From Anaerolineae bacterium (GTDB lineage Bacteria > Chloroflexota > Anaerolineae > J036 > Brachytrichaceae): DNA of 52,022 nucleotides. The stretch covers positions 1 through 52,022 of the forward strand of contig JAIMBB010000006.1 in assembly GCA_023511655.1 (NCBI GenBank), in the 5' to 3' direction. A model generated the notes under the pieces. It was not told where the DNA came from, did not search any database, and worked only from the letters and a program-made list of their open reading frames with translations. The stretch's first letter is position 1; each line of letters opens with the position of its first letter. Below are positions 1 to 6,956 of this stretch, piece by piece. Made by a program: the position numbers and the translations under genes.

Positions 1-42
1 GAGAGCCGGGTGAAGGGCTTCATCTACAACGCGCATCGCTAA
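1..42 (+). CDS. Possible 3' end of a truncated gene
   Basis: Reading frame 1 is open from the window edge and ends at TAA (40-42), giving the 13-residue tail ESRVKGFIYNAHR. It would converge on the sugar transferase, whose stop lies 43 bp further on. The fragment is too short to assign a function, and the frame could be open by chance. Confidence 0.3.
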   Translation, partial: ESRVKGFIYNAHR

Positions 43-85
43 CTACATCTCCATCCAGTCAGGTTTTCAACTGAGCAAGTTACAT

Positions 86-1543
86 TCAATAAGCATTCTC
101 GTGCTCGCCGGAGAGGGTCTGCCAGATCGTCATCAGGATGATCTTGATGTCGAGCCACACCGACCAGTTTTCGATGTACCATAGGTCGTATTTGGTGCGC
201 TCCTCAATGGAGGTATCACCGCGCAAGCCGTTCACCTGGGCCCAGCCGGTCATACCGGCCTTTTCGCGGTGGCGCTCCATGTAGCGTGGGATGCGCTTGC
301 GAAACTCCTCGACGTACATCGGCCGCTCCGGTCGAGGGCCGACCAGGCTCATATCTCCCAAAAGCACGTTGATAAGCTGCGGTAGTTCGTCAATGTTCGT
401 CCGGCGCAAGAACGCCCCCAGGCGCGTCTTACGTGGATCGTCGCGCCTGGTCCAGCCGGGACCGCTCTGTTCAGCGTCGGTGCGCATGGTTCGGAACTTA
501 ATGACGTGGAAGCGCTTGCCGTCCAGGCCCATCCGCTCTTGCGAGTACAGCGCCGGGCCGGGTGAATCTAGCTTGATCAGGATGGCGACAAGGAACATGA
601 ACGGCGACAACAGCACCAAACCGACCGCGCTGCCGACCAGGTCTATCGCGCGTTTCAGCGAGAGCTTCCAACCGCGCAGCGCCACATCGCGCAGGTTCAA
701 CAACGGCAGGCCGCTCAACTCGCCGATGCTCAACTGGCCGGCCATGATTTGGAACTGGTCCGGCAACACCTTGATGCTGATCGTGCTGCGATCGCACCGA
801 GAGATCACGTCGAGCAAATCGTCGCTGCTGGCATCCGGCAAGGCGATGATGACCTCGTCCACCGCTTCGCGCGAGACGAGCTTGGAGAGATCATCCAGCG
901 AACCCAGCAAGCGCACCTCGTACCATGGGCGCTGGCCGTCATACGGCACCAGGCCGACGATGTCGTAACCCAGGCGCGGATTTTGGGCGATGCGCTGCAG
1001 CACTGTAGCCGCCGGCTCGCCGGAGCCCACCACCACCACACGCGTCCGGCCGATTCCCCGCATCTGCAGAGCACGCTGGATGCGCGCTTGCAAGCCGCGT
1101 CCTACCACTACGGTCCCGATGGTAAGCAGCCAGGCATAGATCACCATTACCCGTGGAAAGTCCATGATGGCGGCATCGCCCTTGAAGGTAAGCGAGACCA
1201 GCGCGACGCTGATCAAAGTGCCAACCGACACGCCAGAGAAGATCGTAGTCAGGTCGTCGGTGCTGTAACGCGTGCGGCGCCGGTGATACATCTTGCCGAA
1301 GAAGAAAGCGCCGACGATTGCGACGATTTGCACGGCGAGCAGGGGCAAAAACTGGCTGAAGCCCGGCACGCTGCGCGCCGGCTCGGGCAGGGGAATCAGT
1401 AAACGCAAACGATAGGCGATGAGGAAACTGACAGCTATGCTGAACACATCCACAGCCAGCAAAGACAACGTGATGACGGTCTGGTAATGCTGGCGGAGAA
1501 AGCCCGGCCGCGACTTGGCCTGGAAGATCGTGGTAGTGTGCAT
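86..1543 (-). CDS. Undecaprenyl-phosphate sugar phosphotransferase (WbaP/WcaJ type)
   Basis: This 485-residue membrane protein should transfer a sugar-1-phosphate from a nucleotide sugar to undecaprenyl phosphate, the first step of exopolysaccharide or capsule repeat-unit synthesis. Four hydrophobic segments lie at about 23-44, 66-84, 104-120 and 130-150. A Rossmann-like CoA-binding domain follows (about 165-285, with VVVVGSGE), then a fifth hydrophobic segment near 300-325 and the catalytic bacterial sugar transferase domain. Diagnostic motifs are KFRTM, DELPQLINVL, DMSLVGPRPE and KAGMTGWAQVNGLRG. The length is normal for the long, five-segment form. The ATG at 1543 has no clear Shine-Dalgarno. 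No other polysaccharide gene is in the window, so the rest of the cluster, if it exists, lies to the left. The family is certain; the sugar is unknown. Confidence 0.95.
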   Translation of the reverse strand: MHTTTIFQAKSRPGFLRQHYQTVITLSLLAVDVFSIAVSFLIAYRLRLLIPLPEPARSVPGFSQFLPLLAVQIVAIVGAFFFGKMYHRRRTRYSTDDLTTIFSGVSVGTLISVALVSLTFKGDAAIMDFPRVMVIYAWLLTIGTVVVGRGLQARIQRALQMRGIGRTRVVVVGSGEPAATVLQRIAQNPRLGYDIVGLVPYDGQRPWYEVRLLGSLDDLSKLVSREAVDEVIIALPDASSDDLLDVISRCDRSTISIKVLPDQFQIMAGQLSIGELSGLPLLNLRDVALRGWKLSLKRAIDLVGSAVGLVLLSPFMFLVAILIKLDSPGPALYSQERMGLDGKRFHVIKFRTMRTDAEQSGPGWTRRDDPRKTRLGAFLRRTNIDELPQLINVLLGDMSLVGPRPERPMYVEEFRKRIPRYMERHREKAGMTGWAQVNGLRGDTSIEERTKYDLWYIENWSVWLDIKIILMTIWQTLSGEHENAY

Positions 1544-1644
1544 GCAACAAGCTATCTTTACGTCGAGGCGCGTCCAGATGCTGCACTTGGCTGCTACGTC
1601 TGGTCAACGTCCATCCGCCTCGGGCGATCAAACCGCCTGCTGCG

Positions 1645-1650
1645 ATTATA
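1645..1650 (-). promoter_or_regulatory. Possible -10 box of the sugar transferase
   Basis: The minus strand reads a perfect TATAAT here, about 100 nt upstream of the sugar transferase start. No good -35 hexamer is seen 16-18 nt upstream, so this is a weak prediction. Confidence 0.35.
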
Positions 1651-1703
1651 TGGGGTTGGACTTGCCGGGAAGCGTCGAGCGCCGAGCGCGACCCACCCCA
1701 CCG

Positions 1704-1918
1704 CGCCCGTTGTAGGGTCGACCCTGTGTGGTCGCCCGCATGGCATAGTCGCCTGCGCAATCGCGCGTGCGCAAACGGGCGGCGGCGCAGAGCCGCCCCT
1801 ACATCACCCCCCGCCGCCCGTTGTAGGGGCGACCCTGTGTGGTCGCCTGCATGGCATAGTCGCCTGCGCAATCGCGCGTGCGCAAACGGGTGACAGCGCA
1901 GGGCCGCCCCTGCGTCAC
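1704..1918. repeat. Two tandem copies of a 111-bp hairpin-rich repeat
   Basis: Copy 1 covers about 1704-1807 and copy 2 about 1815-1918, offset by exactly 111 bp and nearly identical. Each copy contains three dyads: GGCGACC/GGTCGCC-type arms around CTGTGT, the palindrome TGCGCA-N8-TGCGCA, and a GC-rich arm pair at the end (clean as GGGCGGC/GCCGCCC in copy 1, degenerate in copy 2). The block lies in the 378-bp gap between the sugar transferase start and the GPP34 gene stop. It looks like a dispersed intergenic REP-type element that has duplicated in place. Open frames across it are by-products of its base composition. Confidence 0.8.
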
Positions 1919-1921
1919 ACC

Positions 1922-2800
1922 TCAAAACTCGCCGCCGAAGTCACCCCCAAAATCGAAGCCGCCATCCATCCCGCCTTCATCGCTGGTTGCAGTCATGCCT
2001 TCCTGGCCGAGGAGAACTTCGCCCTGTTGTGACAGATCACCAAAGCCGCCCATGCTCATCATGCCGGGGAAGCCCCAGCCACCGACGCCCCAGAACAGCG
2101 ACTGAGCCATCATGCTGAACATGAGCGCGTTGACGAAGCCGCCCATCATCATGCCGCCCGATGTTTCCGGCTGCATGCTGTAGGGGTCGCCCTGGCCGGG
2201 CGGCTGGTATTGCCAGCCGGCGAATTGCGGGCTGGTGAGTTCGTCAATGCGACGGCGCGCCTGCTCCCACTCGGCGAAGGGGAAGACCGTCTCAATCAGG
2301 TTGCACATCTTGACCAGCCCAATCAAAGCCATCGTCCGCTCGTCGGGCTGAGCGCCGTTCAGCACCACGTCGCGCAAGCGATTGCGCGTGCTCCGCTCGA
2401 AAGCGCTGTTCTCCTGGGGAAAACGGGTCTCTTTGATGACGAAGAACCGGCGCGACTCTTCGACGCGCAACGCACCCCGCTGCACCAGCTTTTGCAACAC
2501 GCGATCTTCCAGGTCACGGATTTGATTGGGGAGCGCCTGCAGCCAGGACACCGCTGCCCGCGGCTGCCTGTCACGCGCAATTCGATTCATCACTTCGTCG
2601 AGCAAGCTATCGCCCGTCGGGACCGGATTCGCCACGACCACGTTTTGTCGCTCGTCGAAGCGGATCTTGCCGGTCAGCGTCAGCTCAGTCAAAGCTGCGC
2701 TCACCAGGCCCATCTTGAGCGGCCCTTGCGCATTTTGCACCACCGTGCCCTGCGCATCGTCCAACGCCAGCAACATCAACTCTTCTGGCAGCGTTAACAT
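1922..2800 (-). CDS. GPP34 family protein with Gly/Met-rich tail
   Basis: The first 200 of 292 residues match the GPP34 (Golgi phosphoprotein 3-like) fold, starting with the typical LTLPEELMLLALDD and continuing with mainly helical segments (GLVKMCNLIETVFP near 165). In eukaryotes this family binds phosphatidylinositol-4-phosphate; bacterial members are poorly understood and may bind membranes. From about residue 205 the protein becomes low-complexity: a Met/Gly/Phe-rich, partly hydrophobic stretch (GGFVNALMFSMMAQSLFWG), then an acidic Gly/Phe tail ending GGFDFGGDFGGEF. A Shine-Dalgarno (AGGAGG) lies about 9 nt before the ATG. It stands alone, divergent from the Tm-1-like operon. The family call is firm and the role unknown. 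Confidence 0.85.
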   Translation of the reverse strand: MLTLPEELMLLALDDAQGTVVQNAQGPLKMGLVSAALTELTLTGKIRFDERQNVVVANPVPTGDSLLDEVMNRIARDRQPRAAVSWLQALPNQIRDLEDRVLQKLVQRGALRVEESRRFFVIKETRFPQENSAFERSTRNRLRDVVLNGAQPDERTMALIGLVKMCNLIETVFPFAEWEQARRRIDELTSPQFAGWQYQPPGQGDPYSMQPETSGGMMMGGFVNALMFSMMAQSLFWGVGGWGFPGMMSMGGFGDLSQQGEVLLGQEGMTATSDEGGMDGGFDFGGDFGGEF

Positions 2801-2826
2801 CCTTCATTCCTCCTGCATCGCCCGAG

Positions 2827-2844
2827 GCGGATCGCCAGATCCGC
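2827..2844. promoter_or_regulatory. Perfect 7-4-7 inverted repeat upstream of the GPP34 gene
   Basis: GCGGATC and GATCCGC flank GCCA, 27 bp upstream of the GPP34 start codon. This could be an operator or a leader hairpin. No known site was recognised. Confidence 0.4.
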
Positions 2845-2956
2845 GCATCGAGCACCTGGTTTGCCACATTCGTCCCGTCGTCGGGTTGCGCGCACGCTAG
2901 CAAGTTCGTACTTGAAATTCATATGCACTGGCTGAAGCGAGGATGAGAACAGGCAA

Positions 2957-3007
2957 GCGTTTTGAAGGTTGATCCTGCCAATCCAAAAACGCGCCTCCAC
3001 AACCTTC
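2957..3007. other. Interleaved inverted repeats, pseudoknot-like
   Basis: GCGTTTT (2957-2963) pairs with AAAACGC (2986-2992). GAAGGTTG (2964-2971) pairs with CAACCTTC (3000-3007). The two stems interleave, as in an H-type pseudoknot, or could be alternatives. The element lies in the 257-bp gap between GPP34 and the Tm-1-like gene, upstream of the likely leaderless start. The rest of the gap shows nothing else clear. Confidence 0.35.
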
Positions 3008-3043
3008 GCGGGAGTTTGACTTTGCGCACCACCCATGCGTCGT

Positions 3044-3057
3044 TAAAATCACTGCGC
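3044..3057 (+). promoter_or_regulatory. -10 box for a likely leaderless Tm-1-like mRNA
   Basis: TAAAAT (3044-3049, five of six to consensus) ends 8 nt before the ATG at 3058, with no Shine-Dalgarno between. Transcription would begin at or next to the start codon. A TTGACT lies at 3016-3021, but the 22-nt spacing is too long for a normal -35. Confidence 0.45.
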
Positions 3058-4290
3058 ATGGCAACTGTCGTCCTCATCGGCACGCTCGACACCAAGGGCG
3101 TCGAGTATGACTTTGTGCGTAAGCAGATCAGAAAGGCCGGCCACGCTGTCATCCTGGTGGATGCTGGCGTGCTTGGTCAGCCGCAGGTCAAGCCGACGAT
3201 CTCGCGTCGGGAAGTGGCGCGAGCCGCCGGCACAGAGCTGGACGTGCTGGTCGCAGCCGGCGACCGCGGGGCAGCAGTGATGACCATGGCGCGCGGCGCG
3301 GCCGAGATCGCCCGGCGTTTATACGCCGAGAAGAAGCTCGACGGCATCATGGGCATGGGCGGCAGCGGCAATTCATCCATCGCCGCCGCGGCCATGCGCG
3401 AGCTGCCAGTGGGCGTGCCCAAGCTGATCGTCAGCACGCTGGCCAGTGGTGACACGCGACCCTACGTGGGCGTCAGCGACGTGACGATGATGTATTCGGT
3501 GGTGGACATCGCCGGCATCAACCGCGTGAGCGAGCGCATCCTGAGCAACGCTGCCGCAGCCATCGCCGGCATGGCAACCGCCTACGCCGCAAAGAAGCGC
3601 GCCAGCGGCGCCAGGCCGCTCATCGGCGCGACCATGTTCGGCGTCACCACGCCGTGCGTGAACGCCGCACGGGCATGGCTGGAAGAGCACGGCTACGAAG
3701 TGCTGGTCTTTCACGCCACAGGCACCGGCGGACAGAGCTTGGAAGCGCTGGTGAAGGGGGGCTTTCTGGCCGGCGTATTGGACATCACCACTACCGAGCT
3801 GGCCGATGAACTCGTTGGCGGAGTGCTCAGCGCCGGTCCGGAGCGGCTAGAGGCCGCCGGCAAACTAGGCGTGCCGCAAGTCGTGTCGCTCGGCGCGCTC
3901 GACATGGTCAATTTCGGGCCGCTGGACAGCGTGCCGGAAAAGTTCCGCGCGCGCAATCTATACCAACACAACGCCACCGTGACGCTGATGCGCACCACAC
4001 CGGAAGAATGCGCTGAGCTGGGCCACTTGATCGCTCGCAAGTTGAATTTAGCCACCGGTCCGACGGTCGTGTTCATCCCGCTAAAGGGCGTATCAATGAT
4101 CGCTACGGAGGGCAAACCCTTCTACGACCCCGAAGCCGACACTGCACTCATCCGCGAGCTAAAGGCAAACCTGCGCAAAGGAATCCAGGTCAGGGAGATG
4201 GAGACGGACATCAACGACCCGCGATTCGCACAAGCGATGGCGCGCGCACTGCACGAGATGATCTCAACCACGAACCGGCGGAAGAAATAA
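3058..4290 (+). CDS. Tm-1-like ATP-binding domain protein (UPF0261)
   Basis: The 410-residue product matches the Tm-1-like/UPF0261 family, homologous to the N-terminal half of the tomato resistance protein Tm-1. Visible family features are the N-terminal VVLIGTLDTKG (about 4-14), GMGGSGNSS near 100, GDTRPYVGVSDVTMMYS near 140, GVTTPCVNAAR near 195, and the C-terminal FIPLKGVSMI. The length fits the family. The start was placed at 3058 rather than the further-upstream ATG at 2962, because family homology begins there and a -10 box sits just upstream. It is followed after 32 bp by the PEP-hydrolase-like gene. The two domains are fused in plant Tm-1 and are neighbours here. The bacterial substrate is not established. 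Confidence 0.9.
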   Translation: MATVVLIGTLDTKGVEYDFVRKQIRKAGHAVILVDAGVLGQPQVKPTISRREVARAAGTELDVLVAAGDRGAAVMTMARGAAEIARRLYAEKKLDGIMGMGGSGNSSIAAAAMRELPVGVPKLIVSTLASGDTRPYVGVSDVTMMYSVVDIAGINRVSERILSNAAAAIAGMATAYAAKKRASGARPLIGATMFGVTTPCVNAARAWLEEHGYEVLVFHATGTGGQSLEALVKGGFLAGVLDITTTELADELVGGVLSAGPERLEAAGKLGVPQVVSLGALDMVNFGPLDSVPEKFRARNLYQHNATVTLMRTTPEECAELGHLIARKLNLATGPTVVFIPLKGVSMIATEGKPFYDPEADTALIRELKANLRKGIQVREMETDINDPRFAQAMARALHEMISTTNRRKK

Positions 4291-4322
4291 ACCACGAAGG
4301 CAATTGATGGTAGAAAGGACGC

Positions 4323-5159
4323 ATGGATAGAGCAACGGCTTTGAGGAAGCTACAAGCAACCGTCGAGGCCGGCGGAGTGATCGTCGGCGCAGGTGCGGGC
4401 ACCGGCCTGTCTGCCAAATGCGCCGAAGCCGGCGGTGTGGACTTGATCATCATCTACAACAGCGGGCGCTACCGCATGGCTGGGCGCGGCTCGCTGGCCG
4501 GGCTCATGCCCTACGGCGACGCGAACGCCATCGTCATGGACATGGCGCGCGAGGTGCTGCCAGTCGCCAGGCATACCCCGGTGCTGGCCGGCGTATGTGG
4601 CACCGATCCCTTCCGCCTGATGCCCGTCTTCCTCCGACAGGTGAAGGAGGCCGGATTTGCCGGCGTGCAGAACTTCCCCACCGTCGGCTTGATTGACGGG
4701 CTCTTTCGCCAGGGATTGGAGGAGACCGGCATGGGCTTTGGGTTGGAGATTGACATGATCCGGCTGGCCCACGAGATGGACCTGCTCACCTGCCCGTATG
4801 TCTTCGACGAAGATCAGGCCAGCGAAATGACACGCGCTGGCGCTGACGTGTTGGTGCCGCACATGGGACTGACAACCAAAGGCACGATCGGCGCGAAGAC
4901 GGCGCTCACGCTGGACGAATGCGTGGAGCGCATCCAGCGCATGCACGACGCAGCCAGGAAGGTACGCAGCGATGTGATGGTGCTGTGCCACGGCGGACCG
5001 ATCGCCGAGCCGGAGGACGCCCAATACGTGCTCTCACGCACGCAGGGCGTGGTTGGCTTCTTCGGCGCCAGCAGCATGGAGCGCCTCCCCACCGAAGTCG
5101 CCATCACCGAGAACGCCCGGCGCTTCAAGCAATTACAACGGCCGCATGTTGCGCGATAG
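4323..5159 (+). CDS. Phosphoenolpyruvate hydrolase family TIM-barrel protein
   Basis: This 278-residue protein belongs to the PEP_hydrolase/TIM-barrel family that corresponds to the C-terminal domain of Tm-1. Key segments are [19 protein letters not shown] near 22-40, [15 protein letters not shown] near 43-57, AGVCGTDPF near 89, [11 protein letters not shown] near 115, [13 protein letters not shown] near 180-192, and [12 protein letters not shown] near 222, all typical of this PEP/isocitrate-lyase-like barrel. An AAAGGA Shine-Dalgarno lies about 5 nt before the ATG. Its stop overlaps the start of the Crp/Fnr gene by 14 bp, so the three genes form an operon. The annotated hydrolase activity has little biochemical support, so the reaction is open. 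Confidence 0.9.
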   Translation: MDRATALRKLQATVEAGGVIVGAGAGTGLSAKCAEAGGVDLIIIYNSGRYRMAGRGSLAGLMPYGDANAIVMDMAREVLPVARHTPVLAGVCGTDPFRLMPVFLRQVKEAGFAGVQNFPTVGLIDGLFRQGLEETGMGFGLEIDMIRLAHEMDLLTCPYVFDEDQASEMTRAGADVLVPHMGLTTKGTIGAKTALTLDECVERIQRMHDAARKVRSDVMVLCHGGPIAEPEDAQYVLSRTQGVVGFFGASSMERLPTEVAITENARRFKQLQRPHVAR

Positions 5160-5826
5160 CGACCTGAAGCGCGTAGTGCCGGCGCTGCCGTTCATGGCCA
5201 GCGCATCAGCCGATCTCGTGCGCGACTTTCTGAGCGAAGCGAGCATCCGCGCCATCCCCGCCCCCACACAGATCTTCGTGGAAGGCGACGAATGCGGTGC
5301 GATCGCCATTTTGCTGAGCGGCACGGTGCGCGTGTTCAAGGTCGGCGAGACCGGCCGCGAGATCACGCTATACCGCTTCGATCGCGGAGAGAGTTGCATC
5401 CTGACCGCCAACTGCATCCTGGGCAACCGACAGTTCCCCGCCATCGCCGTTGTGGAGCGTGACGCCGAGGCAATCGTGATCCCGGCGACGGCGTTTCGCG
5501 ACTGGGTAAATCGCTACGAGCCATGGCGCGACTATGTGTTCGACCTGCTCTCGCGGCGGTTGGCCACTGTGATGGCGGTCGTGGATGAGGTGGCCTTTCG
5601 GCGCATGGACGCGCGCATCGCCGACTTCCTGGCCCGGCGACTCACCTCCGCCTCTCCGTCCCTGCGCATCACGCACCAGGAAATCGCCGCCGAGCTAGGC
5701 ACCTCGCGCGAGGTGGTCAGCCGCATCCTGGAGGACTTTACCGAGGGCCGGCTGATCGAAACCGGGCGCGGCGCGATCAGGCTGCTGGATCACGCCGGGC
5801 TGATGAGACGCGCACGATCCGCCTGA
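5146..5826 (+). CDS. Crp/Fnr family transcriptional regulator
   Basis: The 226-residue product has an N-terminal cyclic-nucleotide-binding-type beta barrel (about 15-125; [20 protein letters not shown]) and a C-terminal winged helix (about 155-215) with the recognition region [20 protein letters not shown]. There is no Fnr-type N-terminal cysteine cluster, so an iron-sulfur oxygen sensor is unlikely. The ATG at 5146 lies inside the end of the preceding gene (14-bp overlap), implying translational coupling. A further-upstream start at 5053 in the same frame would add 31 Pro/Ser/Ala-rich residues and is less likely. A perfect dyad just downstream, before the DUF2892 gene, is a candidate binding site. 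Confidence 0.92.
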   Translation: MLRDSDLKRVVPALPFMASASADLVRDFLSEASIRAIPAPTQIFVEGDECGAIAILLSGTVRVFKVGETGREITLYRFDRGESCILTANCILGNRQFPAIAVVERDAEAIVIPATAFRDWVNRYEPWRDYVFDLLSRRLATVMAVVDEVAFRRMDARIADFLARRLTSASPSLRITHQEIAAELGTSREVVSRILEDFTEGRLIETGRGAIRLLDHAGLMRRARSA

Positions 5827-5841
5827 TTTCACGGCTCGTTG

Positions 5842-5854
5842 TGTGACATTGTCA
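5842..5854. promoter_or_regulatory. Palindrome GTGACA-T-TGTCAC, candidate Crp/Fnr site
   Basis: A perfect 6-1-6 dyad lies 15 bp after the Crp/Fnr gene and 69 bp before the DUF2892 start. It resembles the Crp half-site TGTGA/TCAC but with a 5-nt rather than 6-nt centre. Outer TTGT/ACAA bases extend the symmetry imperfectly. Confidence 0.5.
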
Positions 5855-5922
5855 CCGACAAACCGCCATCGCTGCGTTACTCTTGTAGTCAAGATACGCT
5901 TTTACAACGGGAGGTAAACGAA

Positions 5923-6129
5923 ATGAAAAGGAACATGGGTAACCTGGATCGCGGGATTCGCGCCGTCGTCGCCCTCATCTTCGCCGCACTCATCGTCACC
6001 GGCACCGTCAGCGGAGTGCTGGCCATCGTGTTGGGTGTGGTAGCTGCTGTCTTCCTGCTCACCAGCCTGATCGGCTTCTGTCCGCTCTATGCACCGTTCG
6101 GCATCAGCACCTGCCCACGCGAGAACTAA
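5923..6129 (+). CDS. Small DUF2892 (YgaP-like) membrane protein
   Basis: The 68-residue protein begins with MKRNMGNLDRGIRAVVAL, characteristic of the DUF2892 inner-membrane domain found at the C-terminus of YgaP rhodaneses and as stand-alone proteins. Two hydrophobic helices (about 14-30 and 34-52) are followed by the conserved FCPLYAPFGISTC. The GGGAGG Shine-Dalgarno about 7 nt upstream fixes the start. It lies downstream of the Crp/Fnr gene and a possible operator, so it is a plausible target of that regulator. In other bacteria such genes often sit near sulfur or stress functions, but nothing here shows that. Confidence 0.85.
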   Translation: MKRNMGNLDRGIRAVVALIFAALIVTGTVSGVLAIVLGVVAAVFLLTSLIGFCPLYAPFGISTCPREN

Positions 6130-6165
6130 TCCCCGCGTCTTCGCCTTCATCGTGACCATTAACCG

Positions 6166-6191
6166 GGCCGGGTTGCATCTGCAATCCGGCC
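6166..6191 (+). terminator. Hairpin after the DUF2892 gene
   Basis: GGCCGGGTTGCA pairs with TGCAATCCGGCC (one G-U pair) around a very tight loop. It lies 37 bp after the stop. There is no U-tract, so intrinsic termination is uncertain. Confidence 0.4.
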
Positions 6192-6292
6192 TGCTGCGTT
6201 GTGCCGACAGCGCCGCGCGATTGCGCTGCGCGATTGCGCCGGTTCGGCCGACGTGCTAATCTCTGCCCAAAATCCACCACCGGAGGATGATC

Positions 6293-6712
6293 ATGCAGAA
6301 GATCGGACAGGGCTACGTCGTTTACGGCGAGGATGTGGAAGCGCTGCAGTTCGATTGGGGCACGCTGAAGATGCACAACGAGCCGGCCGTGACCGGCTCG
6401 CAGCGATTCAGTTCGGGCGTGGTGATCGTCAACCCCGGCATGGGCCATGCACGTCACAACCACCCGGGCTGCGATGAGATCATCTACGTCATCAGCGGCG
6501 AGATCGAGCAGATGATTGACGATCAACCACCGGTGCGATTACATCAGGGCGCCAGCATCTTCATTCCCGCCGACGTGTACCACGCGACGCTGAACGTGGG
6601 GTGGAAGCCGGCCGAATTGTTCATCATCTACTCGCCGCCCGGACCGGAGCGCTTCTTCCGCACGTTGCCCGGCTGCAAAGTGACGCCGCCGGAGAACGCA
6701 CCGCAGCCTTGA
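6293..6712 (+). CDS. Cupin domain protein
   Basis: This single-domain cupin of 139 residues carries motif 1 as GMGHARHNHPGCDEIIYVISG (given here as GMGHARHNHPGC then DEIIYVISG; metal ligands His-His-Glu) and motif 2 as IFIPADVYHATLNVG (third His). It therefore looks able to bind a divalent metal. Such small cupins act as isomerases, dioxygenases or sugar-binding proteins. GGAGG at 6282-6286 is spaced 6 nt from the ATG at 6293 and touches the ATG at 6287, so 6293 is the better start. It is transcribed alone, followed by the riboswitch-controlled gene. The substrate is unknown. Confidence 0.85.
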   Translation: MQKIGQGYVVYGEDVEALQFDWGTLKMHNEPAVTGSQRFSSGVVIVNPGMGHARHNHPGCDEIIYVISGEIEQMIDDQPPVRLHQGASIFIPADVYHATLNVGWKPAELFIIYSPPGPERFFRTLPGCKVTPPENAPQP

Positions 6713-6732
6713 AGGCAACTTGAAAATCATGC

Positions 6733-6777
6733 TTGACACAGCAATTGCTTCATGTTACAAGGACGGCTGTTGATAAT
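6733..6777 (+). promoter_or_regulatory. Promoter of the TPP riboswitch transcript
   Basis: A perfect TTGACA lies at 6733-6738 with TTACAA 16 nt downstream. A better -10, GATAAT (6772-6777), lies further on but has only a weak -35 at the right distance. Either would start RNA just before the aptamer. Confidence 0.5.
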
Positions 6778-6794
6778 CTGATCGCTTGAACGAT

Positions 6795-6896
6795 CGCACG
6801 GGGAGCTCGGTGTGACCGGGCTGAGAGGAGAGCTAAGGAGTTCTCGACCCGTTGAACCTGATCCAGGTAATGCTGGCGCAGGGATGTGGTGATCAT
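6795..6896 (+). promoter_or_regulatory. Thiamine pyrophosphate (THI) riboswitch
   Basis: The conserved TPP aptamer elements are present in order: GGGGAGC, then CTGAGAGG in the pyrimidine-sensing helix, then ACCTGATCCAGGTAATGC and GCGCAGGGA of the pyrophosphate-sensing arm. It lies between the promoter and an intrinsic terminator. TPP binding should favour termination before the TenA-like gene. Confidence 0.93.
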
Positions 6897-6906
6897 CCTG
6901 TTGAGT

Positions 6907-6940
6907 ACACCCTCTGCCCCGGCAGAGGGTGTTTTTGTTT
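6907..6940 (+). terminator. Riboswitch-controlled intrinsic terminator
   Basis: Perfect 12-bp arms ACACCCTCTGCC and GGCAGAGGGTGT are followed by TTTTGTTT. It lies right after the TPP aptamer and 17 nt before the TenA-like start, so it is the expression platform. Confidence 0.9.
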
Positions 6941-6956
6941 GGAGGTTAGGTTAGCC

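Noticed and set aside
1704-1918. Tandem repeat considered as a CRISPR fragment
   Set aside because: Only two units of 111 bp with no unique spacers, no short repeat of 25-40 bp and no cas gene.
939-1925. Open frame over the sugar transferase start and the tandem repeat
   Set aside because: The repeated peptide segments simply mirror the 111-bp DNA repeat. The rest is a shadow of the sugar transferase.
3016-3049. TTGACT and TAAAAT as a classic promoter
   Set aside because: The 22-nt spacing is too long. Only the -10 is kept.
2962-3057. Upstream ATG extension of the Tm-1-like protein
   Set aside because: The extra 32 residues lie over interleaved inverted repeats, have no family similarity and precede the -10 box.
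3058-5826. Tm-1-like genes considered as an antiviral system
   Set aside because: The antiviral role of tomato Tm-1 concerns plant RNA virus replicase. No nuclease, toxin or other defence gene is adjacent, so defence is not supported.
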